Source: Bacteroidota bacterium
GTDB taxonomy: Bacteria; Bacteroidota; Bacteroidia; Chitinophagales; Chitinophagaceae
Direction: 5' to 3'
Length of the DNA stretch: 42,208 bases
Assembly (NCBI GenBank): GCA_947448725.1
Contig: CANFOM010000021.1
Location: forward strand, 1 to 42,208
Shown: one piece after another, positions 32,640 through 41,018 of the stretch
Layout: every line of letters begins with the position of its first letter
How positions within the stretch are numbered: the first letter of the stretch is position 1
Notes under the pieces: generated by a model
Databases searched by the model: none
Seen by the model: only the letters and a program-made list of their open reading frames with translations
Told to the model about the DNA's origin: nothing
Program-made: the position numbers and the translations under genes

Positions 32640-35600
32640 ATGTTGCAAATTATAAGTAAGCTATTTGGAGGTTCAAAAAGCGAGAAAGATGTCAAGAAAA
32701 TTGAACATTTGGTGCCCATTATTAATGGACACTTTGAAGGGTATAAATCACTTAGTAATGATGAATTAAGAGCTAAAACCGAAGAATTTAAGGCTAGAAT
32801 CAAAGCATTTTTGGCAGAAACTGACACCCTAATTAATGAGGAGCAAGTTAAAGCAGAGGCCCTGCCTTTGAGTGATTTTTTAGGCAGAGATACCATTTAC
32901 CAGCAAATTGATGTCCTTAAAAAACAAAGAGATCAAGCCATAGAGAAAATTTTATGGGACATTTTGCCAGAAGCATTTGCGGTAGTTAAGGAAGCGGCCC
33001 GTAGGTTTACTGAGGAAGAAGAATTGGTGGCTAAGGCTACTCCATTAGATCGTGAATTATCGGTCAAAAAAGAATACATACAAATTAAGGGCGATCAATC
33101 GGTTTTTCAAACTACTTGGAAAGCGGCTGGAACGCCTATTACTTGGAATATGGTGCATTATGATGTGCAGTTATTAGGAGGAATCGTTTTACATCAAGGA
33201 AAGATTGCCGAGATGTCTACAGGAGAAGGTAAAACCTTGGTATCCACTTTACCCGCTTATTTAAATGCATTAGCTGGAGAAGGGGTACATATTGTAACAG
33301 TAAATGATTACTTAGCCAAAAGAGATAGTGAATGGAATGGTACTTTATTTGAGTGGTTGGGCATTACAGTAGATTGTATTGATAAGCATCAACCCAATTC
33401 GGAAGAACGCCGCGATGCCTATCGTGCTGGTATTACTTATGGTACCAATAATGAATTTGGCTTTGATTATTTAAGAGACAATATGGTGCACACACCCGAA
33501 GAGATGGTGCAGCGCAAACACCATTACGCGATGGTAGATGAGGTGGATAGTGTTTTAATTGATGATGCGCGTACGCCATTAATTATTTCTGGTCCTATTG
33601 GTCATCAAACTGGTGAGCAACAATTTTTTGAATTGAAACCAAGAATCGAAAAATTGGTAGAGATGCAAAAGAAAACGGTGAACCAATTTTTGATTGAAGC
33701 CAAAAAGAAAATTGCAGAAGGCAATGATGATCCAAAAGATGGCGGGAAAGCTTTGTACAGTGCCTTTAGAGGGTTGCCCAAAAACAGTGCCATTATTAAA
33801 TATTTAAGTGAGCCAGGTATTAGAGTGAAATTGCAAAAAGCAGAGAATCATTATTTGGCCGATCAACAAAGAGAAATGCATCATGTGGATGCTGATTTGT
33901 TTTTCCATATAGATGAAAAAAACAATTCTGTTGAATTGACTGACAAAGGCTTGCATTTAATTACCAAGCAAGGAGAGGATCCAAATTTCTTTTTATTGCC
34001 TGATATTAGTGTAGCATTAAGCGCCATTGATCAAAATGCAAATTTAAAGGCCGAAGAAAAATTACAACAAAAAGAAGCCATCATTACCGATTATAGTATT
34101 AAGGCCGATCGCATTCATACGGTGAATCAATTATTAAAAGCCTATACTTTATTTGACAATGATGTGGAGTATGTGGTTATTGAGGGGCAAGTAAAAATTG
34201 TGGATGAGCAAACCGGTCGTATTATGGAAGGCCGTCGTTATTCCGACGGATTACACCAAGCCATTGAAGCCAAAGAAAATGTAAAAATTGAAGCTGCTAC
34301 ACAAACTTATGCGACCATTACTTTGCAGAACTTTTTTAGAATGTACCACAAGTTAGCGGGTATGACAGGTACTGCAGAAACAGAAGCAGCAGAATTTTGG
34401 AGTATTTATAAATTAGATGTGGTTTCAATTCCTACGAATATTCCTGCCATCAGAACCGATGAACAAGATTTAGTATATAAAACCAAACGTGAAAAGTTAG
34501 GAGCTGTTATAGAAGCCATTGTTGAATTAAGAGAAAAAGGCCGACCGGTTTTATGTGGTACTACTTCGGTGGAAGTAAGTGAATTATTAAGTAGAATGTT
34601 GCGTCAACAAAATATTCCACATAATGTATTAAATGCGAAACAACATGCACGCGAAGCGCAGGTAGTGGCCGAAGCTGGTTTAACAGGTGCGGTAACTATT
34701 GCCACTAACATGGCAGGTCGTGGAACAGATATTAAATTAAGCCCTGAAGTAAAAGCGGCGGGTGGTTTAGCAATATTAGGAACTGAGCGTCATGAATCTC
34801 GTAGAGTAGATAGACAGTTACGTGGTCGTGCAGGAAGACAAGGTGATCCAGGATCTTCTCAATTTTTTATATCCTTGGAAGATGATTTGATGCGCATGTT
34901 TGGAAGTGAGCGTATTGCAAAAGTGATGGACTTTGCCGGTTACAAAGAAGGAGAAGTGATTCAGCATAGTATGATTACAAAATCTATCGAGCGTGCACAG
35001 AAAAAAGTTGAAGAAAATAACTTTGGAATAAGAAAGCGTTTGTTGGAATACGATGATGTAATGAACAAACAAAGAACAGTGATTTATAAAAAAAGAAGTC
35101 ATGCTTTGTTTGGAGAAAGATTGGCCTTGGATTTAGACAATGCCTTTTATCAGGTTACTGAAGGTTTAGTTTTATCGCACAAAACCAATGGAGATTATGA
35201 AGCCATGAAATTGGCTTTAATTGTTCATGCTGGATTTGATACCAAAGTAACCGCCGAACAATTTAAATCAACCAATGACAATCAATTGGTGGAACTAGTT
35301 TATCAAGAAGCTATTGCGCATTATGAATACAAGCGAAACGAAATGATGCAACATAGTATTCCGGTGTTCAAAAATATTAGAAAAGATCAAGGCAGTCATA
35401 TTGAAAATGTAATTGTACCTGTGGGAGATGGAAAAGTAGTGCACAATGTTTTAGTGAACTTGGATAAAAATGTAAGTACGAATGGAGCCACTTTAGCAGC
35501 ACAGGCCGAAAAATCAATTTCATTAAGCTTTATTGATGATGCATGGAAAGAACATCTTCGTGCGATGGATGATTTAAAACAATCGGTTCAGACAGCCACT

Positions 35601-35933
35601 TATGAACAAAAAGATCCTTTGGTGATTTATAAAATGGAGGCATTTGAAATGTTTAGAAGAATGGATTTAGAAATCAATCATAAGTTGGTTCAATTTTTAT
35701 GTCATGCACATTTGCCCTTAGAAGATTCAGTGAAAGAAGGTCGTCAACAAAAAACAGATTTAAGTAAGCTAAGCGCCAATCGTGCCGAGGAAGTTGGAGG
35801 ACAAGCTTATAATGATCCAAGTGAAGTAAAACAATCGCCTGTGCAAGTGGGTCCCAAAACGGGTCGCAACGATCCTTGCCCTTGTGGTAGCGGAAAAAAA
35901 TTCAAAGCCTGTCATGGGAAAGATGCTGCTTAA
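32640..35933 (+). CDS. secA: Protein translocase ATPase SecA
   Basis: The 1097-residue motor drives preprotein export through SecYEG. Walker A is STGEGKT (193-199), the DEAD-type motif is MVDEVDSVLIDDARTP, motif V/VI regions are TNMAGRGTDIKL and DRQLRGRAGRQGDPGSS, and the C-terminal zinc SEC-C motif is CPCGSGKKFKACH (Cys1080, Cys1082, Cys1091, His1092). It is about 200 residues longer than the E. coli protein, with added segments in the N-terminal region (~40-130) and around ~330-420, as is usual for Bacteroidota. Its last bases overlap the deoC start. Confidence 0.98.
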   Translation: MLQIISKLFGGSKSEKDVKKIEHLVPIINGHFEGYKSLSNDELRAKTEEFKARIKAFLAETDTLINEEQVKAEALPLSDFLGRDTIYQQIDVLKKQRDQAIEKILWDILPEAFAVVKEAARRFTEEEELVAKATPLDRELSVKKEYIQIKGDQSVFQTTWKAAGTPITWNMVHYDVQLLGGIVLHQGKIAEMSTGEGKTLVSTLPAYLNALAGEGVHIVTVNDYLAKRDSEWNGTLFEWLGITVDCIDKHQPNSEERRDAYRAGITYGTNNEFGFDYLRDNMVHTPEEMVQRKHHYAMVDEVDSVLIDDARTPLIISGPIGHQTGEQQFFELKPRIEKLVEMQKKTVNQFLIEAKKKIAEGNDDPKDGGKALYSAFRGLPKNSAIIKYLSEPGIRVKLQKAENHYLADQQREMHHVDADLFFHIDEKNNSVELTDKGLHLITKQGEDPNFFLLPDISVALSAIDQNANLKAEEKLQQKEAIITDYSIKADRIHTVNQLLKAYTLFDNDVEYVVIEGQVKIVDEQTGRIMEGRRYSDGLHQAIEAKENVKIEAATQTYATITLQNFFRMYHKLAGMTGTAETEAAEFWSIYKLDVVSIPTNIPAIRTDEQDLVYKTKREKLGAVIEAIVELREKGRPVLCGTTSVEVSELLSRMLRQQNIPHNVLNAKQHAREAQVVAEAGLTGAVTIATNMAGRGTDIKLSPEVKAAGGLAILGTERHESRRVDRQLRGRAGRQGDPGSSQFFISLEDDLMRMFGSERIAKVMDFAGYKEGEVIQHSMITKSIERAQKKVEENNFGIRKRLLEYDDVMNKQRTVIYKKRSHALFGERLALDLDNAFYQVTEGLVLSHKTNGDYEAMKLALIVHAGFDTKVTAEQFKSTNDNQLVELVYQEAIAHYEYKRNEMMQHSIPVFKNIRKDQGSHIENVIVPVGDGKVVHNVLVNLDKNVSTNGATLAAQAEKSISLSFIDDAWKEHLRAMDDLKQSVQTATYEQKDPLVIYKMEAFEMFRRMDLEINHKLVQFLCHAHLPLEDSVKEGRQQKTDLSKLSANRAEEVGGQAYNDPSEVKQSPVQVGPKTGRNDPCPCGSGKKFKACHGKDAA

Positions 35934-36600
35934 TAAATACATCGATCATACTATTTTAAAACCTACTTGTTTAGTATCGGACATTGAAAAAGTATGTGCC
36001 GAAGCAAAGCAGTATGATTTTGCAGCAGTATGTGTTCCACCAAATTTTGTAAAATTAGCCAAAAAAAAACTTGTAGGTACTGATGTGAAAGTGGCTACGG
36101 TGATTGGATTTCCATTTGGCTACTGTGCCACTGAAGCAAAAATTGCAGAAATTATTTTAGCCATGGTGGATGGCGCCGATGAATTAGATGTGGTTGCCAA
36201 TATTTCTGCTATTAAAAATGGAGATTGGATGGCCATTGCAGATGAAATCAATCATATCATGCCCATCATCAGGTCCAAAGGCAAAGTGGTGAAAATTATT
36301 ATAGAGTCGGGTGTATTAACCGATGAGGAAATTATAAAGTGTTGCGATATTTATGGAATAGCGGGCATCGATTATTTAAAAACATCTACCGGCTATGCCG
36401 AAAAAGGGGCCAGTGTGGAAGCGGTTACTTTATTTAGAAAATATTTACCCGCTCAGATTCAAATAAAAGCATCAGGAGGCATTCGGGATTATGCCACTGC
36501 TCAATTGATGATTGACGCAGGCGCTACCCGCATTGGTTGTAGCGCAGGGGTGGCCATTGTATCTGGAGCCCTCACGGATAATGTAAAAAGTAATTATTAA
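35923..36600 (+). CDS. deoC: Deoxyribose-phosphate aldolase
   Basis: This 225-residue class I aldolase cleaves 2-deoxy-D-ribose 5-phosphate to glyceraldehyde 3-phosphate and acetaldehyde. LNKYIDHTILKP opens the barrel, the Schiff-base lysine is in DYLKTSTGY, and the proton-relay lysine is in IKASGGIRD. The frame is open back to 35884 inside secA; ATGs at 35914 and 35923 both lie in secA, and I chose 35923 because homologues begin right before the NKYIDHT motif. The 11-bp overlap with secA suggests coupled translation. The M20 gene follows after 13 bp. Confidence 0.95.
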   Translation: MLLNKYIDHTILKPTCLVSDIEKVCAEAKQYDFAAVCVPPNFVKLAKKKLVGTDVKVATVIGFPFGYCATEAKIAEIILAMVDGADELDVVANISAIKNGDWMAIADEINHIMPIIRSKGKVVKIIIESGVLTDEEIIKCCDIYGIAGIDYLKTSTGYAEKGASVEAVTLFRKYLPAQIQIKASGGIRDYATAQLMIDAGATRIGCSAGVAIVSGALTDNVKSNY

Positions 36601-36613
36601 CTTTACTATTATC

Positions 36614-37795
36614 ATGTTACTAGAAAAAATAAAATCATTAGCCAAGCAACATCAAGTTGAAAACGTTTCCATACGAAGACACTTGCATGCGCATCCTGAA
36701 TTAAGTTATCAAGAATTTGAAACCAGTAAATATGTTCAAGCGCAATTAACAGCAATAGGTATACCCTTTACCGTTATTGCTACTACGGGCGTGCTAGGAA
36801 TCATAGAAGGAAAAAATCCAAGCAAACGAGTGGTTGCCCTTCGAGCCGATATGGATGCACTTCCTATTATAGAAGAAAATAAAATTGATTATATATCTAC
36901 CAAGGAAGGCGTAATGCATGCTTGCGGACACGATGTGCATACGACTATATTATTAGGAGCTGCTAAAATATTGTGGGCACTACGCGGTGAATTGGAAGGA
37001 ACCATAAAATTATTATTTCAACCAGGAGAAGAAAAAAATCCGGGTGGTGCAAGTTATATGATTCGCGATGGAGCTTTGAAAAACCCAGTGCCACAAGGCA
37101 TTATAGGGCTGCACGTACATCCAGGATTGAATCATGGTAAATTAAGTTTTAGAAAAGGACGTGTGATGGCCAGCGCCGATGAATTGTATGTTTCTATTAA
37201 AGGTCCGGGCGGACATGCAGCTACACCACATCAAACAGTGGACACCGTTTTAGTAGCAGCACAATTAATTACGAGTTTGCAAACAATTATTTCTCGCAAT
37301 CGGGATCCTCAAAATCCATCTGTATTATCTATCTGTTCTATACATGGTGGCAATACCACTAATGTTATTCCAAGCGAAGTAAAATTAATGGGCACTTTTA
37401 GAGCCATGGATGAAGCTTGGCGTTTTAAAGCACATGAATTAATGCTTCAACAAGCAAAAGGATTGGCCATGGCAACAGGTGCCGAAATAGATTTTAGAGT
37501 AGATGTTGGGTATCCAACCGTAGACAACGAACCCGTTATTACCGAAGCTGCTTGGAAATTAGCAGATACTTATATGGGAGCTGCACAAGTAGAAGAAACA
37601 GAAAAAAGAATGGGTGCCGAAGATTTTGGATATTATTCTCAAGTAATACCAGGTTGTTTTTTTAGATTAGGCGTGCGCAACGAAGCCCAAGGCATTATAC
37701 ATAATGTACATACTCCACACTTTAATATAGACGAAGCCGCGATTGAAAATGGGGTAGGAATGATGGCTTGGTTGGGTATGCAATTATTTGCATAA
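36614..37795 (+). CDS. M20-family amidohydrolase (N-acyl amino acid hydrolase type)
   Basis: This 393-residue metallohydrolase of the IAA-amino acid/hippurate hydrolase group removes acyl groups from amino acids. The metal ligands and catalytic residues are visible: RADMDALPI at 78-86, Cys104 and His106 in MHACGHDVHTT, the Glu139-Glu140 pair in FQPGEEKNPGG, the HVHPG stretch at ~163 and the late NVHTPHF motif. A dimerisation domain interrupts the catalytic domain at ~180-300. No signal peptide is seen, so it should be cytoplasmic. The substrate is not readable. It is in a run with secA and deoC. Confidence 0.92.
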   Translation: MLLEKIKSLAKQHQVENVSIRRHLHAHPELSYQEFETSKYVQAQLTAIGIPFTVIATTGVLGIIEGKNPSKRVVALRADMDALPIIEENKIDYISTKEGVMHACGHDVHTTILLGAAKILWALRGELEGTIKLLFQPGEEKNPGGASYMIRDGALKNPVPQGIIGLHVHPGLNHGKLSFRKGRVMASADELYVSIKGPGGHAATPHQTVDTVLVAAQLITSLQTIISRNRDPQNPSVLSICSIHGGNTTNVIPSEVKLMGTFRAMDEAWRFKAHELMLQQAKGLAMATGAEIDFRVDVGYPTVDNEPVITEAAWKLADTYMGAAQVEETEKRMGAEDFGYYSQVIPGCFFRLGVRNEAQGIIHNVHTPHFNIDEAAIENGVGMMAWLGMQLFA

Positions 37796-37849
37796 AGTAT
37801 TATATTTCAATTAACTACAGCTCAAAAACCTCATTTTAGATATATTCAG

Positions 37850-37857
37850 TAGCTTTG
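37850..37857 (+). promoter_or_regulatory. -7 box of maeB
   Basis: TAGCTTTG is an exact TAnnTTTG match 38 nt before the maeB start, in the 100-bp gap after the M20 gene. No -33 TTG is clear. Confidence 0.5.
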
Positions 37858-37895
37858 TTATAATTAAAAACTAACATTCGTTATAAATTCAATAC

Positions 37896-40238
37896 ATGTC
37901 TAATAAAGAAAACTTAAGAAAAGAGCAAGCTTTAGAGTACCATGCAAGTGGTCGACCAGGTAAAATTGAAGTAGTTCCGACCAAAGAAGCCAAGACCCAA
38001 AAAGATTTATCATTAGCGTATAGTCCTGGAGTAGCCATTCCTTGTACCGAAATAAAAAACAATCCTGCTGATGTTTTCAAATATACTGCCAAGGGAAACT
38101 TAGTAGGTGTAATTACCAATGGAACTGCGGTATTAGGTTTAGGAAATATCGGGCCTTTGGCGAGTAAGCCTGTGATGGAGGGAAAGGCTGTGTTGTTTAA
38201 AATTTTTGCAGACATTGATGTTTTTGATATTGAAATCAACGAAACAGATCCAGATAAATTTGTAGAAATTGTAAAATCTTTAGAGCCCACTTTTGGGGGC
38301 ATTAATTTAGAAGATATTAAAGCACCAGAATGTTTTTACATCGAACAAAAGTTAAAGGAATCCATGTCGATTCCTGTCATGCACGACGACCAACATGGAA
38401 CCGCAATTATTAGTAGCGCTGCATTGTTAAATGCATTGGAATTACAAAAGAAAAAAATTGATAAAGTAAAGTTTGTGGTAAGTGGCGCGGGGGCTGCTGC
38501 TATGGCTTGTATTAAATTATATGTTGCTTTAGGTGCTCGATATGAAAACTTTATCTTGTTTGATAAGGATGGTGTGTTACATAAAGGAAGAACCGATTTA
38601 GGGGAAGATAGAAAACCATTTGCTATTGCAGCAGCCAATATGACTTTGGTGCAGGCATTTAAATCTGCTGATGTATTTTTAGGATTAAGTGTAGGCAATA
38701 TCATTTCTGCAGACATGATTTTATCGATGCCCAAGAATCCAATTGTTTTTGCATTAGCGAATCCTGATCCTGAAATTGATTACGATGCAGCAACTGCAGT
38801 AAGAAAAGATATTATTATGGCCACGGGGAGATCTGATTATCCCAATCAAGTAAATAATGTATTGGGCTTCCCTTATATATTTAGAGGGGCATTAGATGTT
38901 CGTGCAAAATCTATTAACGAAGCCATGAAGTTAGCTGCTGTAAATGCATTGGCCGAACTAGCTAAAACAGCAGTACCTGATTTAGTGAACATGGCCTACA
39001 ATCAACAAAATTTAGGATTTGGTCCTGAATACATTATACCTAAACCATTAGATCCAAGATTGTTAAGCACTTTGGCTCCAGCCGTTGCAAAAGCAGCTGT
39101 AGCATCAGGGGTAGCGCAACAGTTGATAACCAATTGGGAGGAGTATGAAGTACAATTAAATAAAAGGTTAGGCTTAGACAATCAGTTGATGCGTTTAATT
39201 AGCAATAAGGCAAGACGTGATCCAAAGCGATTGGTATTCTCTGATGCAGAAAATATTAAAATATTAAAAGCTGCTAGTATTGTATATGATGACGGTATTG
39301 CTTATCCAATCTTATTGGGTAATGAAGCTAGAATAAAAAATATTGCCGCTGCCAATAATATTGACATCAGCGATTTGCCTATCATTGATGTTCGTAGTGA
39401 TGAGATGGAGGCGAAGCGCGAATTTTTTGGATCGGTATTGTTTCAAAAAAGACAACGCAAGGGCATTAATAAATATGAAAGTTTAAAATTAATGCGCACA
39501 CAGAATTATTTTGGTGCCATGATGGTGGAAACGGGAGAAGCAGATGCAATGTTGTCGGGTCTAACGCGTAATTATACCGATGGTATTAAGCCAGCGCTAC
39601 ATATTATAGGAACAGAGGAAGGGGTAAAGAAAATTGCAGGCATGTATTTATTGCTTACTAAAAAAGGACCTTTGTTTTTGGCAGATACGACTATCAATAT
39701 CAATCCTACTGCCGAAGAATTAGCGGACATTGCCTTGTTAGTAGCTAAGGAAGTGCGCAATTTTAATTTAGAGCCAAGAATTGCCATGTTGAGTTATTCA
39801 AATTTTGGAAGTAGCGATACACCCGAAGCAAAAATGGTGGCAGAAGCAACCAGAATAATCAAACAACGCAATCCATCTTTAATTGTAGATGGCGAAATGC
39901 AGGGAATGATGGCATTCAATAAAGAAATATTAAGAGATAATTATCCTTTTAGTGATTTAGTCAATGCAGACGTCAATGTGCTTATTTTCCCTAATTTAAC
40001 AGCAGGTAATATAGCCTATCATTTATTAAAAGAAATAGGGGGCGTTGATATTATTGGTCCAATTTTATTAGGATTAAAAAAGCCAGTCAATGTATTACAA
40101 CTAGGTTCTGGAGTAAGAAATATTATCAATATGGCCACGGTGGCAGTGGTAGATGCTCAATTAAAGACCAGGGTAGATACCGATACCGAAGTGCAAAGAG
40201 TAAGTTGGTGGAACCGTATGAAAAAGAGAAAGAAATAG
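37896..40238 (+). CDS. maeB: Malic enzyme fused to phosphotransacetylase-like domain
   Basis: The 780-residue enzyme decarboxylates malate to pyruvate with NADP (family usual) or NAD. Residues ~1-160 are the malic N-terminal domain ([22 protein letters not shown] with the metal-binding residues), ~160-410 the NAD(P)-binding domain ([15 protein letters not shown]), and ~430-770 a PTA-like domain ([15 protein letters not shown] to [19 protein letters not shown]) that in other MaeB proteins is regulatory, binding acetyl-CoA, rather than catalytic. Length is normal for MaeB. The MlaE-type gene follows after 14 bp. Confidence 0.97.
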   Translation: MSNKENLRKEQALEYHASGRPGKIEVVPTKEAKTQKDLSLAYSPGVAIPCTEIKNNPADVFKYTAKGNLVGVITNGTAVLGLGNIGPLASKPVMEGKAVLFKIFADIDVFDIEINETDPDKFVEIVKSLEPTFGGINLEDIKAPECFYIEQKLKESMSIPVMHDDQHGTAIISSAALLNALELQKKKIDKVKFVVSGAGAAAMACIKLYVALGARYENFILFDKDGVLHKGRTDLGEDRKPFAIAAANMTLVQAFKSADVFLGLSVGNIISADMILSMPKNPIVFALANPDPEIDYDAATAVRKDIIMATGRSDYPNQVNNVLGFPYIFRGALDVRAKSINEAMKLAAVNALAELAKTAVPDLVNMAYNQQNLGFGPEYIIPKPLDPRLLSTLAPAVAKAAVASGVAQQLITNWEEYEVQLNKRLGLDNQLMRLISNKARRDPKRLVFSDAENIKILKAASIVYDDGIAYPILLGNEARIKNIAAANNIDISDLPIIDVRSDEMEAKREFFGSVLFQKRQRKGINKYESLKLMRTQNYFGAMMVETGEADAMLSGLTRNYTDGIKPALHIIGTEEGVKKIAGMYLLLTKKGPLFLADTTININPTAEELADIALLVAKEVRNFNLEPRIAMLSYSNFGSSDTPEAKMVAEATRIIKQRNPSLIVDGEMQGMMAFNKEILRDNYPFSDLVNADVNVLIFPNLTAGNIAYHLLKEIGGVDIIGPILLGLKKPVNVLQLGSGVRNIINMATVAVVDAQLKTRVDTDTEVQRVSWWNRMKKRKK

Positions 40239-40240
40239 GC

Positions 40241-40248
40241 TAATTTTG
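40241..40248 (+). promoter_or_regulatory. -7 box 4 nt before the mlaE ATG
   Basis: TAATTTTG is an exact TAnnTTTG match lying in the 14-bp gap after maeB, with TGGT before the ATG. If active, the transcript would be leaderless. Confidence 0.4.
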
Positions 40249-40252
40249 TGGT

Positions 40253-40990
40253 ATGAATATCTTCACCCATTTTGGTAATTACATTTTAATGTTAAAAGGC
40301 ATGTTTACTGCAGCCGAAAACAAAAAAATGTTTTGGAAAGAGTACATTAAGCAATGTGTTGATATTGGTTTTGGCTCTTTGCCTATAGTGGTGATTATCT
40401 CTTTTTTTCTGGGCGCAGTAATTACAGTTCAAACTGCAGCACAATTTGTGAATCCTTTAATTCCTATTACTACAGTGGGTATTGTAGTTAGAGATAGTAT
40501 GTTACTTGAATTTGCACCATCATTTTTAAGTATTGTATTAGCGGGTGTGGTAGGCAGTAAAATTGCGAGCGAATTAGGCAATATGCGCATCAGTGAGCAA
40601 ATAGACGCGTTGGAGATTATGGGCATCAACACTAAGAACTATTTAATCTTACCTAAAATACTAGCTTGTTTTACGATTGTACCCTTATTGGTTGGAATAT
40701 CGGCTGTGATTGGTGTTTGGGGTGGCTATTTTGTGGGCGGATTAACTGGGTCGGTAGCTCCTGAAGTATTTATTATGGGAATTAGAAAAGGCTTTGATGC
40801 GAATTATGGTATGATTGCATTTTATAAATCGTTTATTTTCTCATTTATTATAAGTACGGTGCCTTGTTATTTTGGCTACTATGTAAAGGGGGGCGCTTTA
40901 GAAATTGGTAAAGCAGGAACACAGGCGGTAGTAGTAAGTTGTATCCTTATTTTAATTGCCGACTATTTAGTGGCTGCCATCGCAATATAA
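40253..40990 (+). CDS. MlaE-family ABC permease
   Basis: The 245-residue inner-membrane protein has five to six hydrophobic segments and the MlaE signature block: VIISFFLGAVITVQTAAQF at ~43-61, EFAPSFLSIVLAGVVGSKIASELGNMRISEQIDALEIMGI in the middle, and AVIGVWGGYFVGG. MlaE permeases pair with an MlaF ATPase and an MCE protein to move phospholipids between membranes. The only MlaF-type ATPase in the window is at 28750 on the opposite strand, and no MCE gene is visible. The metallo-beta-lactamase gene follows after 28 bp. Confidence 0.94.
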   Translation: MNIFTHFGNYILMLKGMFTAAENKKMFWKEYIKQCVDIGFGSLPIVVIISFFLGAVITVQTAAQFVNPLIPITTVGIVVRDSMLLEFAPSFLSIVLAGVVGSKIASELGNMRISEQIDALEIMGINTKNYLILPKILACFTIVPLLVGISAVIGVWGGYFVGGLTGSVAPEVFIMGIRKGFDANYGMIAFYKSFIFSFIISTVPCYFGYYVKGGALEIGKAGTQAVVVSCILILIADYLVAAIAI

Positions 40991-41018
40991 ACTAACTTTA
41001 GAGTACTAAAATTATCAA

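Noticed and set aside
35884..35922. Longer deoC frame inside secA
   Set aside because: The added residues are the secA zinc-motif region read in another frame; aldolase homology starts at NKYIDHT.
37889..38302. 137-codon open frame opposite the maeB start
   Set aside because: Antisense shadow of the malic N-terminal domain, without a promoter or recognisable motif.
38336..38734. 132-codon open frame opposite maeB
   Set aside because: It is entirely antisense to the NAD(P)-binding domain of maeB and low in complexity; a shadow frame.
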